A stretch of 64,000 nt of DNA from Novosphingobium jiangmenense (lineage in GTDB: Bacteria; Pseudomonadota; Alphaproteobacteria; Sphingomonadales; Sphingomonadaceae), in NCBI RefSeq assembly GCF_015694345.1, contig NZ_JADQDC010000012.1, positions 50,119-114,118 on the forward strand, read 5' to 3'. A program made the translations under genes and the position numbers. This document shows positions 42,704 to 53,224 of the stretch, piece after piece. A model generated the notes under the pieces. The model saw only the letters and a list, made by a program, of their open reading frames with translations, searched no databases and was not told where the DNA came from. Each line of letters opens with the position of its first letter. The first letter of the stretch is position 1.

Positions 42704-45559
42704 TCAGTTCTTCTTTTGGCGACGGATCTCGCCACGTACCGAAAGGCCCAGCGCATCAGCCACCAGTGCGCCCTGCTCGCTGGCATGGCGGCTGGCGAGG
42801 CCCGTGGCGGGCGATGCCGCCGCGTTGCGACCGGCATAGCGGGCGCGGGCAACCTTGCTCTTGGCGGCCTTCAGCGATTCCTCGATCAGCGGCTCGACGA
42901 AGAACCACGAACCGTTGTTGCGCGGCTCTTCCTGGCACCACACCACTTCCTCGAGGTTGGTCATGCGCGAAAGGCGCAGGGCCAGCGGCTCGCCGGGGAA
43001 GGGGTAGAGCTGTTCGAGGCGAATGATCTGCGTGTCGGTGATCCCGGCCGCATCGCGCGCTTCGATCAGGTCATAGGCGACCTTGCCCGAACACAGGATG
43101 ACCTTGCGGGTATCCTTGTCCGCTGCCGGATTGATGTCCGACAGGATGCGCATGAAGTGTCCGTCGCCGATGAAGTCCGAAGCGACCGACTTTGCCAGCG
43201 GGTGGCGCAGCAGGCTCTTGGGCGTCATGATGATCAGCGGCTTGCGGAACGGACGGTGCATCTGCCGGCGCAGCACGTGGAAGTAGTTGGCCGGCGTGGT
43301 GATATTGCACACCTGGATGTTGTCCTCGGCGCAGAGCTGGAGATAGCGCTCCATACGCGCCGACGAGTGCTCCGGACCCTGTCCTTCATACCCGTGGGGC
43401 AGCAGCATGACGAGGCCGTTGGCGCGCAGCCACTTGGCTTCGGATGCGGCGATGTACTGGTCGATCACGATCTGCGCGCCGTTGGCGAAGTCGCCGAACT
43501 GCGCTTCCCACAGCACCAGGCTCTTCGGGTCCGCGCTGGCATAGCCATATTCGAAGCCGAGCACGCCATATTCCGAAAGCGTCGAATCCAGCACCTCGAA
43601 CGTGCCATGCGGCAGTGTCTTGAGCGGCACGTACTTGCGCTCGTCGGTCTGGTCGACCCACACCGCGTGGCGCTGGCTGAAGGTGCCGCGGCCGCAGTCC
43701 TGGCCCGAAAGACGCACGCCATAGCCTTCGGACACGAGGCTGCCGAACGCCAGTGCTTCACCGGTCGCCCAGTCGAAGCCCTGTCCGCTCGAGAACATCT
43801 CGCGCTTGGCGTCGATCACGCGGCCCAGCGTCTTGTGGACGGTCAGGTCAGCCGGAACCGTGGTCAGGGTGCGGCCAAGGCTGTCGAACAGCTTCTGGTC
43901 GATGCCGGTGCCGACGTTGCGACGCGCGGTGACCGGATCGGCCGGCTTGTTGAAGCCCGACCAGCGACCGCCGAACCAGTCGGCCTCGTTGGCCTTGTAG
44001 CCCTTGGCCGCCTCGAACTCGGTCTCCAGCGTCGCCACGAAGTGGCTCTCGATCTCGCCCTTGTAGTTGGCGTCGATCACACCTTCGCCGACGAGGCGCT
44101 TGGCATAGATGTCGCTGACGCCCGGATGCTGGCGGATCTTGGCGTACATCAGCGGCTGCGTGAAAGAAGGCTCGTCGCCCTCGTTATGGCCGAAGCGGCG
44201 GTAGCACCACATGTCGATCACGATGTCGCGGCCGAACTTCTGGCGGTAGTCGATCGCCAGCTTGCAGGCGAAGGTCACCGCTTCGGGATCGTCGCCGTTC
44301 ACGTGCAGGATCGGCGCCTGCACGCCCTTGGCCACGTCCGACGGGTACGGAGACCCGCGCGAGAACTGCGGCGAGGTGGTGAAGCCGATCTGGTTGTTGA
44401 TGATGAAGTGGATGCAACCGCCGGTGTTGTAGCCGCGCACGCCCGAAAGGCCGAAGCACTCCCACACGATGCCCTGGCCTGCAAACGCGGCGTCACCGTG
44501 GATCAGCACGGGCAACACCTGCTTGTGGCGGGCATTGGGGCCGACGTCATCGCCGATGTCGTCGCGGAACACCTGCTGCGCGCGCACCTTGCCGAGCACG
44601 ATCGGGTCGACCGTCTCGAGGTGCGAGGGGTTGGGCACAAGGCTCATGTGCACCTTGGTCCCGTCGAACTCGCGGTCGGTCGAGGTGCCGAGGTGATACT
44701 TCACGTCGCCCGATCCGCCCACGTCCTGCGGGTTGGCCGAGCCGCCCGAGAACTCGTGGAAGATCACGCGATAGGGCTTGGCCATCACGTTGGCGAGCAC
44801 GTTCAGGCGGCCGCGATGGGCCATGCCGTAGACGATTTCCTTGACGCCCAGCTGGCCGCCGTACTTGATCACTGCTTCCAGCGCCGGGATCATCGATTCC
44901 CCGCCGTCGAGGCCGAAGCGCTTGGTGCCGACGTACTTCTTGCCGAGGAACTTCTCGTACTGCTCGCCGCGCACCACTGCGGCGAGGATCGCCTTCTTGC
45001 CGTTGGGGGTGAAGTCGATCGACTTGTCGCCGCCCTCGATGCGGTCCTGGATGAACTTGCGCTCCTCCACGTCGGCAATGTGCATGTATTCGAAGCCGAT
45101 GTGCCCGCAGTAGTTGGCGCGCAGGATCGCGACCAGTTCTTCGAGCGTCGCCCATTCGAGGCCCAGCACGCCGCCGAGATAGATCTTGCGCTTGGCGTCA
45201 GCGGCGGTGAAGCCGTGATACTCGGGCGAGATGTCGGCCGGGAGCTTCTGGCGGGCAAGGCCCAGCGGGTCGAGATCGGCGGCAAGATGCCCGCGCACGC
45301 GATAGGTGCGGATCAGCGTCATCGCGCGGATCGAATCCATCGCCGCCTGCTGCAGCGCCGCTTCGTCCAGTTGCGCGCCGCCCTTCTTGGCCGACTTCTG
45401 GATGACGAGCTTGAGCGCCATCGGGTCCATTGCCTGGGTCAGGTCGTCGCCCGCCGCAGCATCGGTAATCGGCCAGCGCTTGTTCGCCCACGAAGGACCG
45501 GGCTGCGGACCTTCCTGTGCCGGATCGACGTCGAAATCGTGCAGTTCAGAACCCATCAT
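42704..45559 (-). CDS. sucA: 2-oxoglutarate dehydrogenase E1
   Basis: Thiamine-diphosphate-dependent decarboxylase of 951 residues. Recognisable segments are GMAHRGRLNVLANVMAKPY, GDAAFAGQGIVWE, the ThDP motif GDDPEAVTFACKLA (GDD...) with MWCYRRFGHNEGDEPSFTQP, and GYEGQGPEHSSAR near the C-terminus. ATG 45559 is chosen, six bases behind GGAG; ATG 45556 is equally possible. The frame is open further upstream but without family similarity. sucB follows after 28 bases. Confidence 0.98.
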   Translation of the reverse strand: MMGSELHDFDVDPAQEGPQPGPSWANKRWPITDAAAGDDLTQAMDPMALKLVIQKSAKKGGAQLDEAALQQAAMDSIRAMTLIRTYRVRGHLAADLDPLGLARQKLPADISPEYHGFTAADAKRKIYLGGVLGLEWATLEELVAILRANYCGHIGFEYMHIADVEERKFIQDRIEGGDKSIDFTPNGKKAILAAVVRGEQYEKFLGKKYVGTKRFGLDGGESMIPALEAVIKYGGQLGVKEIVYGMAHRGRLNVLANVMAKPYRVIFHEFSGGSANPQDVGGSGDVKYHLGTSTDREFDGTKVHMSLVPNPSHLETVDPIVLGKVRAQQVFRDDIGDDVGPNARHKQVLPVLIHGDAAFAGQGIVWECFGLSGVRGYNTGGCIHFIINNQIGFTTSPQFSRGSPYPSDVAKGVQAPILHVNGDDPEAVTFACKLAIDYRQKFGRDIVIDMWCYRRFGHNEGDEPSFTQPLMYAKIRQHPGVSDIYAKRLVGEGVIDANYKGEIESHFVATLETEFEAAKGYKANEADWFGGRWSGFNKPADPVTARRNVGTGIDQKLFDSLGRTLTTVPADLTVHKTLGRVIDAKREMFSSGQGFDWATGEALAFGSLVSEGYGVRLSGQDCGRGTFSQRHAVWVDQTDERKYVPLKTLPHGTFEVLDSTLSEYGVLGFEYGYASADPKSLVLWEAQFGDFANGAQIVIDQYIAASEAKWLRANGLVMLLPHGYEGQGPEHSSARMERYLQLCAEDNIQVCNITTPANYFHVLRRQMHRPFRKPLIIMTPKSLLRHPLAKSVASDFIGDGHFMRILSDINPAADKDTRKVILCSGKVAYDLIEARDAAGITDTQIIRLEQLYPFPGEPLALRLSRMTNLEEVVWCQEEPRNNGSWFFVEPLIEESLKAAKSKVARARYAGRNAAASPATGLASRHASEQGALVADALGLSVRGEIRRQKKN

Positions 45560-45719
45560 CAACTCCTGGTCCCCCCGGGGAGGTTGGGGGCTTCGGACAT
45601 TTTCCGCTCCAATCGTGGAGCCGACCCTTCCGGCACTCGCCTCGCAAGGCTTGCGCAAAAATCCGTAACTACGGCAGGCCGTTTCCGTTGCCGGGGCCTA
45701 CCTGAAAACCTTCAAGCAT

Positions 45720-45769
45720 CCGCCCGGTGGCCCCTTACGCAAGGTAACCTATCCGGGCGGTAGCTTTTT
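45720..45769 (+). terminator. Hairpin with plus-strand T run between sucD and sucA
   Basis: CCGCCCGG (45720-45727) pairs with CCGGGCGG (45753-45760); an inner GGTAACC lies in the loop, and TAGCTTTTTA follows on the plus strand. On the minus strand, where the surrounding genes are, the T run is absent. It may end antisense transcription into sucD, or act as a processing/attenuation element for sucD-sucA. Confidence 0.45.
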
Positions 45770-45773
45770 AGCG

Positions 45774-46658
45774 TCAGCCCTTCAGCACTTCGGCCAGCGT
45801 CTCGCCGAGCAGGCTGGGCGAGGCGGAGACCTTGATGCCGGCGGCTTCCATCGCCGCGATCTTGCTTTCGGCATCGCCCTTGCCGCCCGAGACGATGGCG
45901 CCGGCGTGGCCCATGCGGCGGCCCGGAGGCGCGGTGCGGCCCGCGATGAAGCCGGCCATCGGCTTCTTGCGGCCACGCTTGGCCTCGTCGATCAGGAACT
46001 GCGCGGCCTGCTCCTCGGCGTCGCCGCCGATCTCGCCGATCATGATGATCGACTTGGTCGCCTCGTCGGCCAGGAACAGTTCGAGCACGTCGATGAAGTT
46101 GGTGCCGTTGACCGGGTCACCGCCGATGCCGACAGCGGTCGTCTGGCCAAGGCCGATGGCCGAGGTCTGGAACACCGCTTCATAGGTCAGCGTGCCCGAG
46201 CGCGAGACCACGCCGACCGAGCCTTCCTTGAAGATGGACCCTGGCATGATGCCGATCTTGCACTGGTTGGGCGTCAGCACGCCAGGGCAGTTCGGACCGA
46301 TCAGGCGGCTCTTCGAGCCCGACAGCGCGCGCTTGACCTTGACCATGTCGAGCACGGGCACGCCCTCGGTGATCGCCACGATCAGCTCCATCTCGGCATC
46401 GATCGCCTCGAGGATGGCATCGGCGCAGCCCGAAGGCGGCACGTAGACGCACGACGCGGTCGCACCGGTCACGGCCTTGGCTTCGGCCACGGTATCGAAC
46501 TGGGGCAGGCCGATGTGGCTGGTGCCGCCCTTGCCGGGCGTCACGCCGCCAACCATCTGCGTGCCGTAATCAAGCGCGGCCTGCGTGTGGAAGCTGCCGG
46601 TCTTGCCGGTCATCCCCTGCGTGATGACCTTGGTGTTCTTGTCGACGAGAATGGACAT
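45774..46658 (-). CDS. sucD: Succinate-CoA ligase alpha subunit
   Basis: A 294-residue subunit carrying the phosphohistidine and the CoA-binding Rossmann domain: [21 protein letters not shown] at the N-terminus (in part), [21 protein letters not shown] and the active-site [15 protein letters not shown] 46658 has GGAG seven bases upstream; the TTG at 46661 is ignored. The beta subunit gene sucC, usually next door, is missing here. Confidence 0.97.
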   Translation of the reverse strand: MSILVDKNTKVITQGMTGKTGSFHTQAALDYGTQMVGGVTPGKGGTSHIGLPQFDTVAEAKAVTGATASCVYVPPSGCADAILEAIDAEMELIVAITEGVPVLDMVKVKRALSGSKSRLIGPNCPGVLTPNQCKIGIMPGSIFKEGSVGVVSRSGTLTYEAVFQTSAIGLGQTTAVGIGGDPVNGTNFIDVLELFLADEATKSIIMIGEIGGDAEEQAAQFLIDEAKRGRKKPMAGFIAGRTAPPGRRMGHAGAIVSGGKGDAESKIAAMEAAGIKVSASPSLLGETLAEVLKG

Positions 46659-46722
46659 CAATTACTCCGGAACATCAGGCTGCTGCGCCCCCGCTCCGGC
46701 GAGGGCGCAGATCCGTGTCGGG

Positions 46723-47688
<966 letters not shown>

Positions 47689-47897
47689 CTACGGTCCTTT
47701 CCCGTTCGCGGGGACAAGCATACAAATGCCAGCAGAGCTTTCGCCCAGGTCCCTCCCGTGCCCCGCGAGACAGGAAAGTTCTGGCAGAATGACTCGCGCC
47801 CTAGGCTCCCGCGCACACGAATGCAACCGCGAAAAACGGCTATATCCGGGCTTTTTGTGATATCAGTTCGCAATAGCAAGAGACGTGTTTGTGAAGG

Positions 47898-47971
47898 CCC
47901 ACCCCCAACCCCTCCCGCCTGCGGGAGGGGAGTTGAAAGACCCGTTCCAGCCCTCCCGCAGGCGGGAGGGC
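47898..47971. repeat. Palindromic repeat, family D, double copy
   Basis: CCCACCCCCAACCCCTCCCG with its stem GCGGGAGG, then a second CCCTCCCGCAGGCGGGAGGG, in the 423-base gene-free stretch 47686-48108 upstream of mdh. The first half is the reverse orientation of the copy at 36681. The rest of that stretch holds the mdh promoter region and the terminator at 48043; no further gene is seen. Confidence 0.85.
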
Positions 47972-48042
47972 CGCGAGACTTGGAGAGCCGTAGGCGAACC
48001 TAGTCGCAGCGGGGTGGGCACCGGGGCACCGCGCGAGGTCAG

Positions 48043-48071
48043 CAAAAAGCCCCGGCGTCTCCACCGGGGCT
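48043..48071 (-). terminator. Rho-independent terminator of the gene at 48109-48408
   Basis: On the minus strand, AGCCCCGG-TGGAGACG-CCGGGGCT is a perfect 8-bp stem followed immediately by TTTTT. It starts 38 bases after the minus-strand stop at 48109, which supports that small gene being real. Confidence 0.9.
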
Positions 48072-48108
48072 CCCTTATGTTTTTCCTCTCCGCAATCTCT
48101 CGCGGTGT

Positions 48109-48408
48109 TCAGCTCCGCTTGCGCTTCAGGAAGTCGCGCGCCATCCGCCGGTCGAGCGTTGCGCAGACTTCGACCCAGAATTCCACCCGGCCCGGCTCCC
48201 CGCTGCGCTCGGCAATCACCGCCGCATCGCGGGCCCGTGCCGCCGCCGAAAAGCCATGCGCCGCAAACAGCCGCAGCGCCGTATCCAGCGCCTCGTCATG
48301 ACAGAGCGAACGCGCACCATTGTCGTTCACCGCCCGCAAGTGTCGCGCCTGGACTTGCCGCGAAAGACAGGGGGAAATGATGCCGTAACGGGGCGCAAAA
48401 CGCAGCAT
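48109..48408 (-). CDS. Small hypothetical protein with its own terminator
   Basis: A 99-residue product ending in a helical basic domain (DEALDTALRLFAAHGFSAAA, then EFWVEVCATLDRRMARDFLK). No family recognised. The first 25 residues are poorly protein-like; a GTG at 48330 would begin at NDNGARSLCHDEAL and may be the true start. The strong intrinsic terminator just downstream is the best evidence for expression. Confidence 0.6.
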   Translation of the reverse strand: MLRFAPRYGIISPCLSRQVQARHLRAVNDNGARSLCHDEALDTALRLFAAHGFSAAARARDAAVIAERSGEPGRVEFWVEVCATLDRRMARDFLKRKRS

Positions 48409-48616
48409 GGTACCTCAACTCTCTGACGGCGCCGGGGACAATCGGTGCCGTTCTCCACGCCCCCGTCCTAAACCCTGCTGCGCTAAGAGTGTGTGTGACG
48501 ACACGGTAAAGGAACCGATAACCACCCGTCCTGAATGACTTTTGCGATGGATGGAGCTTTACGCCCTCCGGCAGACATGCTTGCATCCGCGCCAACGCTT
48601 GGGGGAGGCGCCAGAG

Positions 48617-48949
48617 ATGCCGGTTCGCGGAAGCTGCCACTGCGGCAATGTGCAGATCGAACTGCCCGAGTGGCCTGCGTGGGTGGCCGACTGCAACTGC
48701 TCGCTCTGCCGCCGCACCGCGTGGCGCACCGCCTACTATCCGCCCGAGACGGTCCGCATCACCGGCGAGACCAAGGCCTACATCTGGGGAGACCGCATGA
48801 TCGGCATCCACCACTGCCCCACCTGCGGCTGCGGCACCCACTGGGACACTCTCGGCGAAGACTTCGGCAAGATGGGCGTGAATGCGCGCCTGCTTGATGG
48901 GTTCGATGAAGCTGCGATTGAAGTGCGCAAGTTCGACAATCGCGGGTAG
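48617..48949 (+). CDS. GFA family zinc protein
   Basis: A 110-residue member of the GFA (glutathione-dependent formaldehyde-activating-like, Mss4-like fold) family. Zinc ligands are C7 and C9 (CHCGNVQ), C26/C28/C31 (CNCSLC) and C68/C71/C73 (CPTCGC). These are the two usual zinc clusters. The start ATG 48617 gives MPVRGSCHCG, the family N-terminus. Most GFA proteins have unknown substrates; formaldehyde chemistry should not be assumed. Confidence 0.85.
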   Translation: MPVRGSCHCGNVQIELPEWPAWVADCNCSLCRRTAWRTAYYPPETVRITGETKAYIWGDRMIGIHHCPTCGCGTHWDTLGEDFGKMGVNARLLDGFDEAAIEVRKFDNRG

Positions 48950-49048
48950 TATGCGGGGGCGACTTCGAATGGCCGATTGCGCCCAGAAGTTGCCGTTCCG
49001 GACACGCCGACATTGCCAACCAAGCAGAGAAGTGTGTACTCCCGTATC

Positions 49049-49327
49049 ATGAAACCGTTCAGCTTCACGCTAGGATTGTTGGCGGCAACCCTTTTCGCCC
49101 TCTGGCCTCTACCAGTGCTATTTATGGCCGAGTGCCAACTCAACGAGAGACAGGATGAAGTTGCTGCCTGCTTTGCAAATGTTGAGCGTATCCAGCATAT
49201 TTACTTTGCGGTGCTGGTAGCGATGTTTGTGGTAGCACTTGCCCTCCAACTGCGCGGAAGCAGATGGACGGTGGCTGCACTATTCGCATTGGCCATTGCG
49301 CCCCCAGCTTCCATATTTGTGGCGTAG
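49049..49327 (+). CDS. Small membrane protein, unknown
   Basis: A 92-residue product with three hydrophobic segments (FTLGLLAATLFALWPLPVLF, IYFAVLVAMFVVALALQL, VAALFALAIAPPASIFV) and two cysteines in the loop between the first two (AECQL, AACFAN). Lower GC and less biased codons than neighbours suggest recent acquisition or weak selection. The ATG at 49049 begins the first helix. No family recognised. Confidence 0.6.
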   Translation: MKPFSFTLGLLAATLFALWPLPVLFMAECQLNERQDEVAACFANVERIQHIYFAVLVAMFVVALALQLRGSRWTVAALFALAIAPPASIFVA

Positions 49328-49486
49328 TGCTGAAATTCCTGCGAGCGATTACCCCACTTTGCGACCGGATAGTGCCGTTGCAGCAGGTGCGACGCCTGTC
49401 GGTTGTTCATCAACCCAAACGTCCGCTTCCCACCAATCCCGGTCGTTACGCCGAACTCTGATCAGGCCCAAAAGCGGCTTGCCGCC

Positions 49487-50659
49487 TCAAGCCCCCGGCT
49501 GCGCGATCCACTTGTTCGCGTTCTCATAGCCCGGCAGCACCGAGCCGCTGCCTGAAACCGGCGCGCTGGTCGCGCCCGCCTTCACCCCCGGCAGCACTTG
49601 CGGCCGGACAAGGCTCTGCTGCGCCGCAGCCTGCGGAACCGCCGCCGCCGGAGCAACCGTCGCCGCAGCAACAGGCGCCACAATCCGCCCTTCCTCGAAC
49701 GCCTTTTCCAGCGCCAGCGGATCGGCAATGTCGACGGGCGAGGGCGTCCACGTGCGCGGATGCGGCGCGGCAAGCGGCTCGCCCCCGAAATAGCGCGCCG
49801 TAAACGCCGCCGGACGCCCCGCTGCGCCCGCCCAGCGATAGAAGCGGTGCGCGCCGATCGTGCCGATGAACGATAGGCTCGGCGCCCAGTAGGGATGCAC
49901 CGCCGTCGTATGGTAATGCGTCGCCAATCCCACCGGCGCATAGACGTATCCGGCCAGTGCATCGGCGGCCACGCGCCGCGCCCGGTCCCAGAACGCCTTC
50001 ATCGGCTTCCTCGCCAGCGAACCATCGCAGGCGAACGAGAACTGGCACCCCGGCCGCTCCGATCCCTGATAGACCACGCCGCACACCGTATTCGGCCAGG
50101 CCGGATGCGCCACGCGGTTCAGCACCACTTGCGCCACCGCGCGCTGCCCTGCGTCAGGCTCGCTCGCCGCTTCGTAATAGACTGCCGCCGTCAGGCACTG
50201 CAGCGCCCGCCAGCGATCCTCGCTCGATCCCGCCGCCGAGACCGGTCGCGCCGAGAGGATCTCGGCATCCGAATGGCTCTGATCCCATTTTGCTTGCGCC
50301 TCGGTCGGCGCGATCAGCCCGCTGTCGCTGGTATCGAGCCAGTAGAACGCCGAACCCGGAAAGCTGTCACCCCCGCGCTCGAACGGCTGCAACCCCGCCA
50401 TCTGCGCACGTGCGACCGCTGCATGAACGCCCCCCGGCTCGCCCCATCCGGTTGGCCCGAGCAGCAGCCCCAGCACCCCGAACATCGCCACGCCGCCCAG
50501 CCGCTGCCGCAGCAGCGACGGCGCGCGCAGGGCACGGCGGATCGAGCGCATATCCCGCCGCCGGATGCGCGCGGCAAAGTCGCGCGGTCGCAGCTCGCCA
50601 GCGGTCGACGCTGCCACGGCAGGCAGTTCGATCGGCTGATAGGCAAGCTCGAGAGGCAT
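49487..50659 (-). CDS. Cell wall hydrolase, SleB type
   Basis: A 390-residue protein with a membrane or signal segment (GVAMFGVLGLLLGPTGW, about residues 55-72). The hydrolase-2 (SleB) domain spans about 165-280: LQCLTAAVYYEAASEPDAGQ (the Glu is the predicted catalytic residue), VAQVVLNRVAHPAWPNTVCG and CQFSFACDGS. An Ala/Pro-rich low-complexity tail follows. ATG 50659 is chosen because the upstream frame lacks family features. Likely a lytic transglycosylase-like enzyme in wall turnover. Confidence 0.88.
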   Translation of the reverse strand: MPLELAYQPIELPAVAASTAGELRPRDFAARIRRRDMRSIRRALRAPSLLRQRLGGVAMFGVLGLLLGPTGWGEPGGVHAAVARAQMAGLQPFERGGDSFPGSAFYWLDTSDSGLIAPTEAQAKWDQSHSDAEILSARPVSAAGSSEDRWRALQCLTAAVYYEAASEPDAGQRAVAQVVLNRVAHPAWPNTVCGVVYQGSERPGCQFSFACDGSLARKPMKAFWDRARRVAADALAGYVYAPVGLATHYHTTAVHPYWAPSLSFIGTIGAHRFYRWAGAAGRPAAFTARYFGGEPLAAPHPRTWTPSPVDIADPLALEKAFEEGRIVAPVAAATVAPAAAVPQAAAQQSLVRPQVLPGVKAGATSAPVSGSGSVLPGYENANKWIAQPGA

Positions 50660-50793
50660 GGGGCTGGGCAGAATCCTGAAAATCCTCAATTGCGCTAAAC
50701 CCTTGCGCGCCCCCGCGCACGGCCGCATTTCCCGCTGTCCCGATGCGGCACAAGCCCCTGCGATCCGGTTAACCTGCATGTGGCTTCATCCAT

Positions 50794-50885
50794 CGTCATT
50801 GCGAGCCCGCGAAGCGGGAGAAGCAATCCAGAGCGGTTTGGACAACGCTCTGGATTGCTTCGTCGCTACGCTCCTCGCAATGACG
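50794..50885. repeat. Palindromic repeat, family A, second copy
   Basis: CGTCATTGCGAG / CTCGCAATGACG outer arms and AAGCAATCCAGAGCG / CGCTCTGGATTGCTT inner arms, nearly perfectly paired. It lies between the SleB gene and the cobalamin riboswitch, in a gene-free stretch from 50660 to 51263. Confidence 0.92.
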
Positions 50886-50980
50886 AAGTGGGAACGGCGT
50901 CCTGCAAACCTGCCCCGAAGGGCATATCCGATCTTGCAGCGCAGCAAAGTTCCCGCTAGTTCCGCCGCCGACGCCAACGG

Positions 50981-51140
50981 TGCCCGCTAACCCGGGCTAA
51001 GAGGGAAGCCGGTTCCAATCCGGCGCTGCCCCCGCAACTGTAACCGGAGAGCGCGTCGCCCAGAATGCCACTGGAGCAGGTCCGCCTGCACTGGGAAGGC
51101 GGGCGACGAGCGATGACCCGGGAGCCAGGAAACCTGCCGA
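50981..51140 (+). promoter_or_regulatory. Cobalamin riboswitch
   Basis: All conserved blocks are visible in order: GAGGGAAGCCGG, CCAATCCGGCGCTGCCCCCG with CAACTGTAACCGG, then GCCACTGG, TGGGAAGGC and the B12 box GAGCCAGGAAACCTGCC (51122-51138). It precedes btuB by 124 bases. By established knowledge, adenosylcobalamin binding represses the downstream transport operon. The pattern is unmistakable; expression-platform details are not resolved. Confidence 0.96.
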
Positions 51141-51263
51141 TGGTAGTCGTTCCGCGGCCGGGCGGGGTGTACCGGGCGCACGCGACGAGGCGCGCCAATT
51201 GCATGGCCCAGCGCACCTCTCGCCATGAACGGCATCAACCGTTCGTGGCCGGAGTTGTGTCCT

Positions 51264-53153
51264 GTGAAGAAGTACCTGCTTTCCGTTTCCGCCCTCGCTC
51301 TTGCCGCGCCCGCCTTTGCGCAAGGGGCCGATGATGTCGTGGTGGCTGACTACAAGATCGACCCGGCATCGATCACCGTCATAGCCACCGGCAGCCAGAC
51401 GAGCCTCGATAAGGTCGGCCAGCCCGTCACCGTCATTACGGCAGATGAAATCCAGTCGATCCAGGGCCCCGACATCACCCGCGTCCTCGAACGCGTCCCC
51501 GGCCTGACCGTCACCCGCAACGGCGGCCCCGGCAGCTTCACCGGCGTGCGCCTGCGCGGCTCGGATGCAGAGCAGGTCCTCGTCCTCGTCGACGGCGTCC
51601 GCCTCGAAGACGTCTCGGCCCCCTCGGGCGGTTTCGATTTCGGCACGCTCACCCCCGGCGGCGTCGAGCGCATCGACGTCCTGCGCGGTTCCAACTCGAT
51701 CGTCTGGGGCTCTGCGGCCATCGGCGGCGTCATCGCCGTCCAGTCGCGCGATCTCAACGGCATCGAAGCCAGCGCCGAACTCGGCGCCAACGACAGCTAC
51801 CTTGCGGACGCCGCCGCCGGTCTGTCGTCAGACTTCGGCGCGCTCACCCTCAACGGCGGCTATAGCCGCAGCGATGGCGTCTCGGCCGCAGCGGTCGGCG
51901 CAGAGCCCGACGGCTTCCGCCAGTGGCGCGTCGGGGGCAGGGGCCGCGTCAACCTCACGCAGGACCTCGCAATCGTCGCCAGTGCCCGCTACGCCGACAC
52001 CCGCACCGACATCGACGGCTACCCCGCGCCGAACTACACTTTTGCCGACACTCCCGAGTACCAGACCACCCGCCAGGCCTCGGGCCGCGTCGGCCTGCGC
52101 TACACCGGCAGCGATCTCACGCTGAACACCGGCTTCGCCCTGTCCGACACGAAGCGCGATTACTTCGACCCGACCTTCGGCACCGACCCATCGTACGGCT
52201 ACAAGGGCCGCTCCGAACGCGTCGACCTGACCGGACGCCTGAACCTCCCCGCCGATTTCACGCTCGATTTCGGCGGCGACAGCGAATGGACCCGCTTCTC
52301 CGGTACGTTCGACGCCGAGGCGAAAGCCAACCTGACCAGCGGCCACGCCCTGCTCGGCTGGAGCACCGACCGCGCCAGCATCGCCGCCGGGGTCCGCATC
52401 GACGACCACAGCCGCTTCGGCACGGCATGGACCTTCGGCGCCAATGGCTCGTTCAAGCTGGCCGAAAACCTGCGCCTGCGCGCCAGCTACGGCGAAGGCT
52501 TCAAGGCCCCCACGCTCTACCAGTTGCTCTCGAACTACGGCAACGCCGCGCTCAACCCCGAACGCAGCAAGTCCTATGACGCCGGCCTCGAATGGGGCGC
52601 GCCCTATGGCAAGTTCCACGCCGCCGTCACCGTCTTCCGCCGCGACAGCCGCAACCTGATCACCTTCGTCTCCTGCGCCAGTCTCAACGCCTGCGCCACG
52701 CGCCCGTTCGGCCTCTACGACAACGTCGGCCTCGCCCGCGCCCAGGGCGTCGAAGCCGAACTCGGCGCGCGTCCCACCGACACGCTGCACCTGCAGGCGG
52801 CCTATACCTGGCTCGAAACCGAGAACCGCACGCGCGGCACAGCGAACTTCGGCAAGGACCTCGCCCGCCGTCCCGCCCACGCGCTCACCCTGTCGAGCGA
52901 CTGGACAACACCGCTCGCAGGCCTCACCCTCGGGGCCGACCTGCGCCTCGTGGGAGACAGCTTTGACAACGCGTCGAACACCCGCCGCCTCGATGGCTAC
53001 GCGCTGACCACCGTGCGCGCCAGCTTCCCCCTTACGGAGAAGGTCGAACTCTACGGCCGCGTCGAGAATCTGTTCGACGTGAAGTACCAGACCGTCGCCG
53101 ACTACGGCACCTGGGGCCGCAGCGCCTACATCGGCATCCGCGCGAAGTACTGA
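51264..53153 (+). CDS. btuB: TonB-dependent vitamin B12 receptor
   Basis: Outer-membrane beta-barrel of 629 residues. A signal peptide (KKYLLSVSALALAAPAFAQ) is followed by the plug domain (about 40-165: VTVITADEIQSIQGPDITRV, VRLRGSDAEQVLVLVDG) and a 22-strand barrel ending in the aromatic AYIGIRAKY. GTG 51264 starts a clean signal peptide; an upstream ATG at 51225 would add 13 polar residues. The riboswitch and the BtuF/C/D genes downstream identify cobalamin as substrate. The stop overlaps the next frame's ATG (TGATG). Confidence 0.93.
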   Translation: MKKYLLSVSALALAAPAFAQGADDVVVADYKIDPASITVIATGSQTSLDKVGQPVTVITADEIQSIQGPDITRVLERVPGLTVTRNGGPGSFTGVRLRGSDAEQVLVLVDGVRLEDVSAPSGGFDFGTLTPGGVERIDVLRGSNSIVWGSAAIGGVIAVQSRDLNGIEASAELGANDSYLADAAAGLSSDFGALTLNGGYSRSDGVSAAAVGAEPDGFRQWRVGGRGRVNLTQDLAIVASARYADTRTDIDGYPAPNYTFADTPEYQTTRQASGRVGLRYTGSDLTLNTGFALSDTKRDYFDPTFGTDPSYGYKGRSERVDLTGRLNLPADFTLDFGGDSEWTRFSGTFDAEAKANLTSGHALLGWSTDRASIAAGVRIDDHSRFGTAWTFGANGSFKLAENLRLRASYGEGFKAPTLYQLLSNYGNAALNPERSKSYDAGLEWGAPYGKFHAAVTVFRRDSRNLITFVSCASLNACATRPFGLYDNVGLARAQGVEAELGARPTDTLHLQAAYTWLETENRTRGTANFGKDLARRPAHALTLSSDWTTPLAGLTLGADLRLVGDSFDNASNTRRLDGYALTTVRASFPLTEKVELYGRVENLFDVKYQTVADYGTWGRSAYIGIRAKY

Positions 53154-53188
53154 TGGCAACACGCGCTCCCAAAGCGCCACGCAAACCT

Positions 53189-53224
53189 CTCCCCCTCCTC
53201 TTTGGAGAAGGGGGCCGGGGGGTG
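53189..53224. repeat. Partial palindromic repeat near the btuF start
   Basis: CTCCCCCTCCTCTTTGGAG with AAGGGGGCCGGGGGGTGG resembles the C/G-rich palindromes elsewhere in the window. It lies exactly between btuB and the lipoprotein signal of btuF, so it is probably a leader, not coding. Confidence 0.6.

Noticed and set aside
41903..45763. A 1286-residue open frame on the plus strand across sucB and sucA
   Set aside because: It is antisense to two clear enzymes and shows His/Arg/Val-rich composition typical of GC-rich shadow frames, with no domain.
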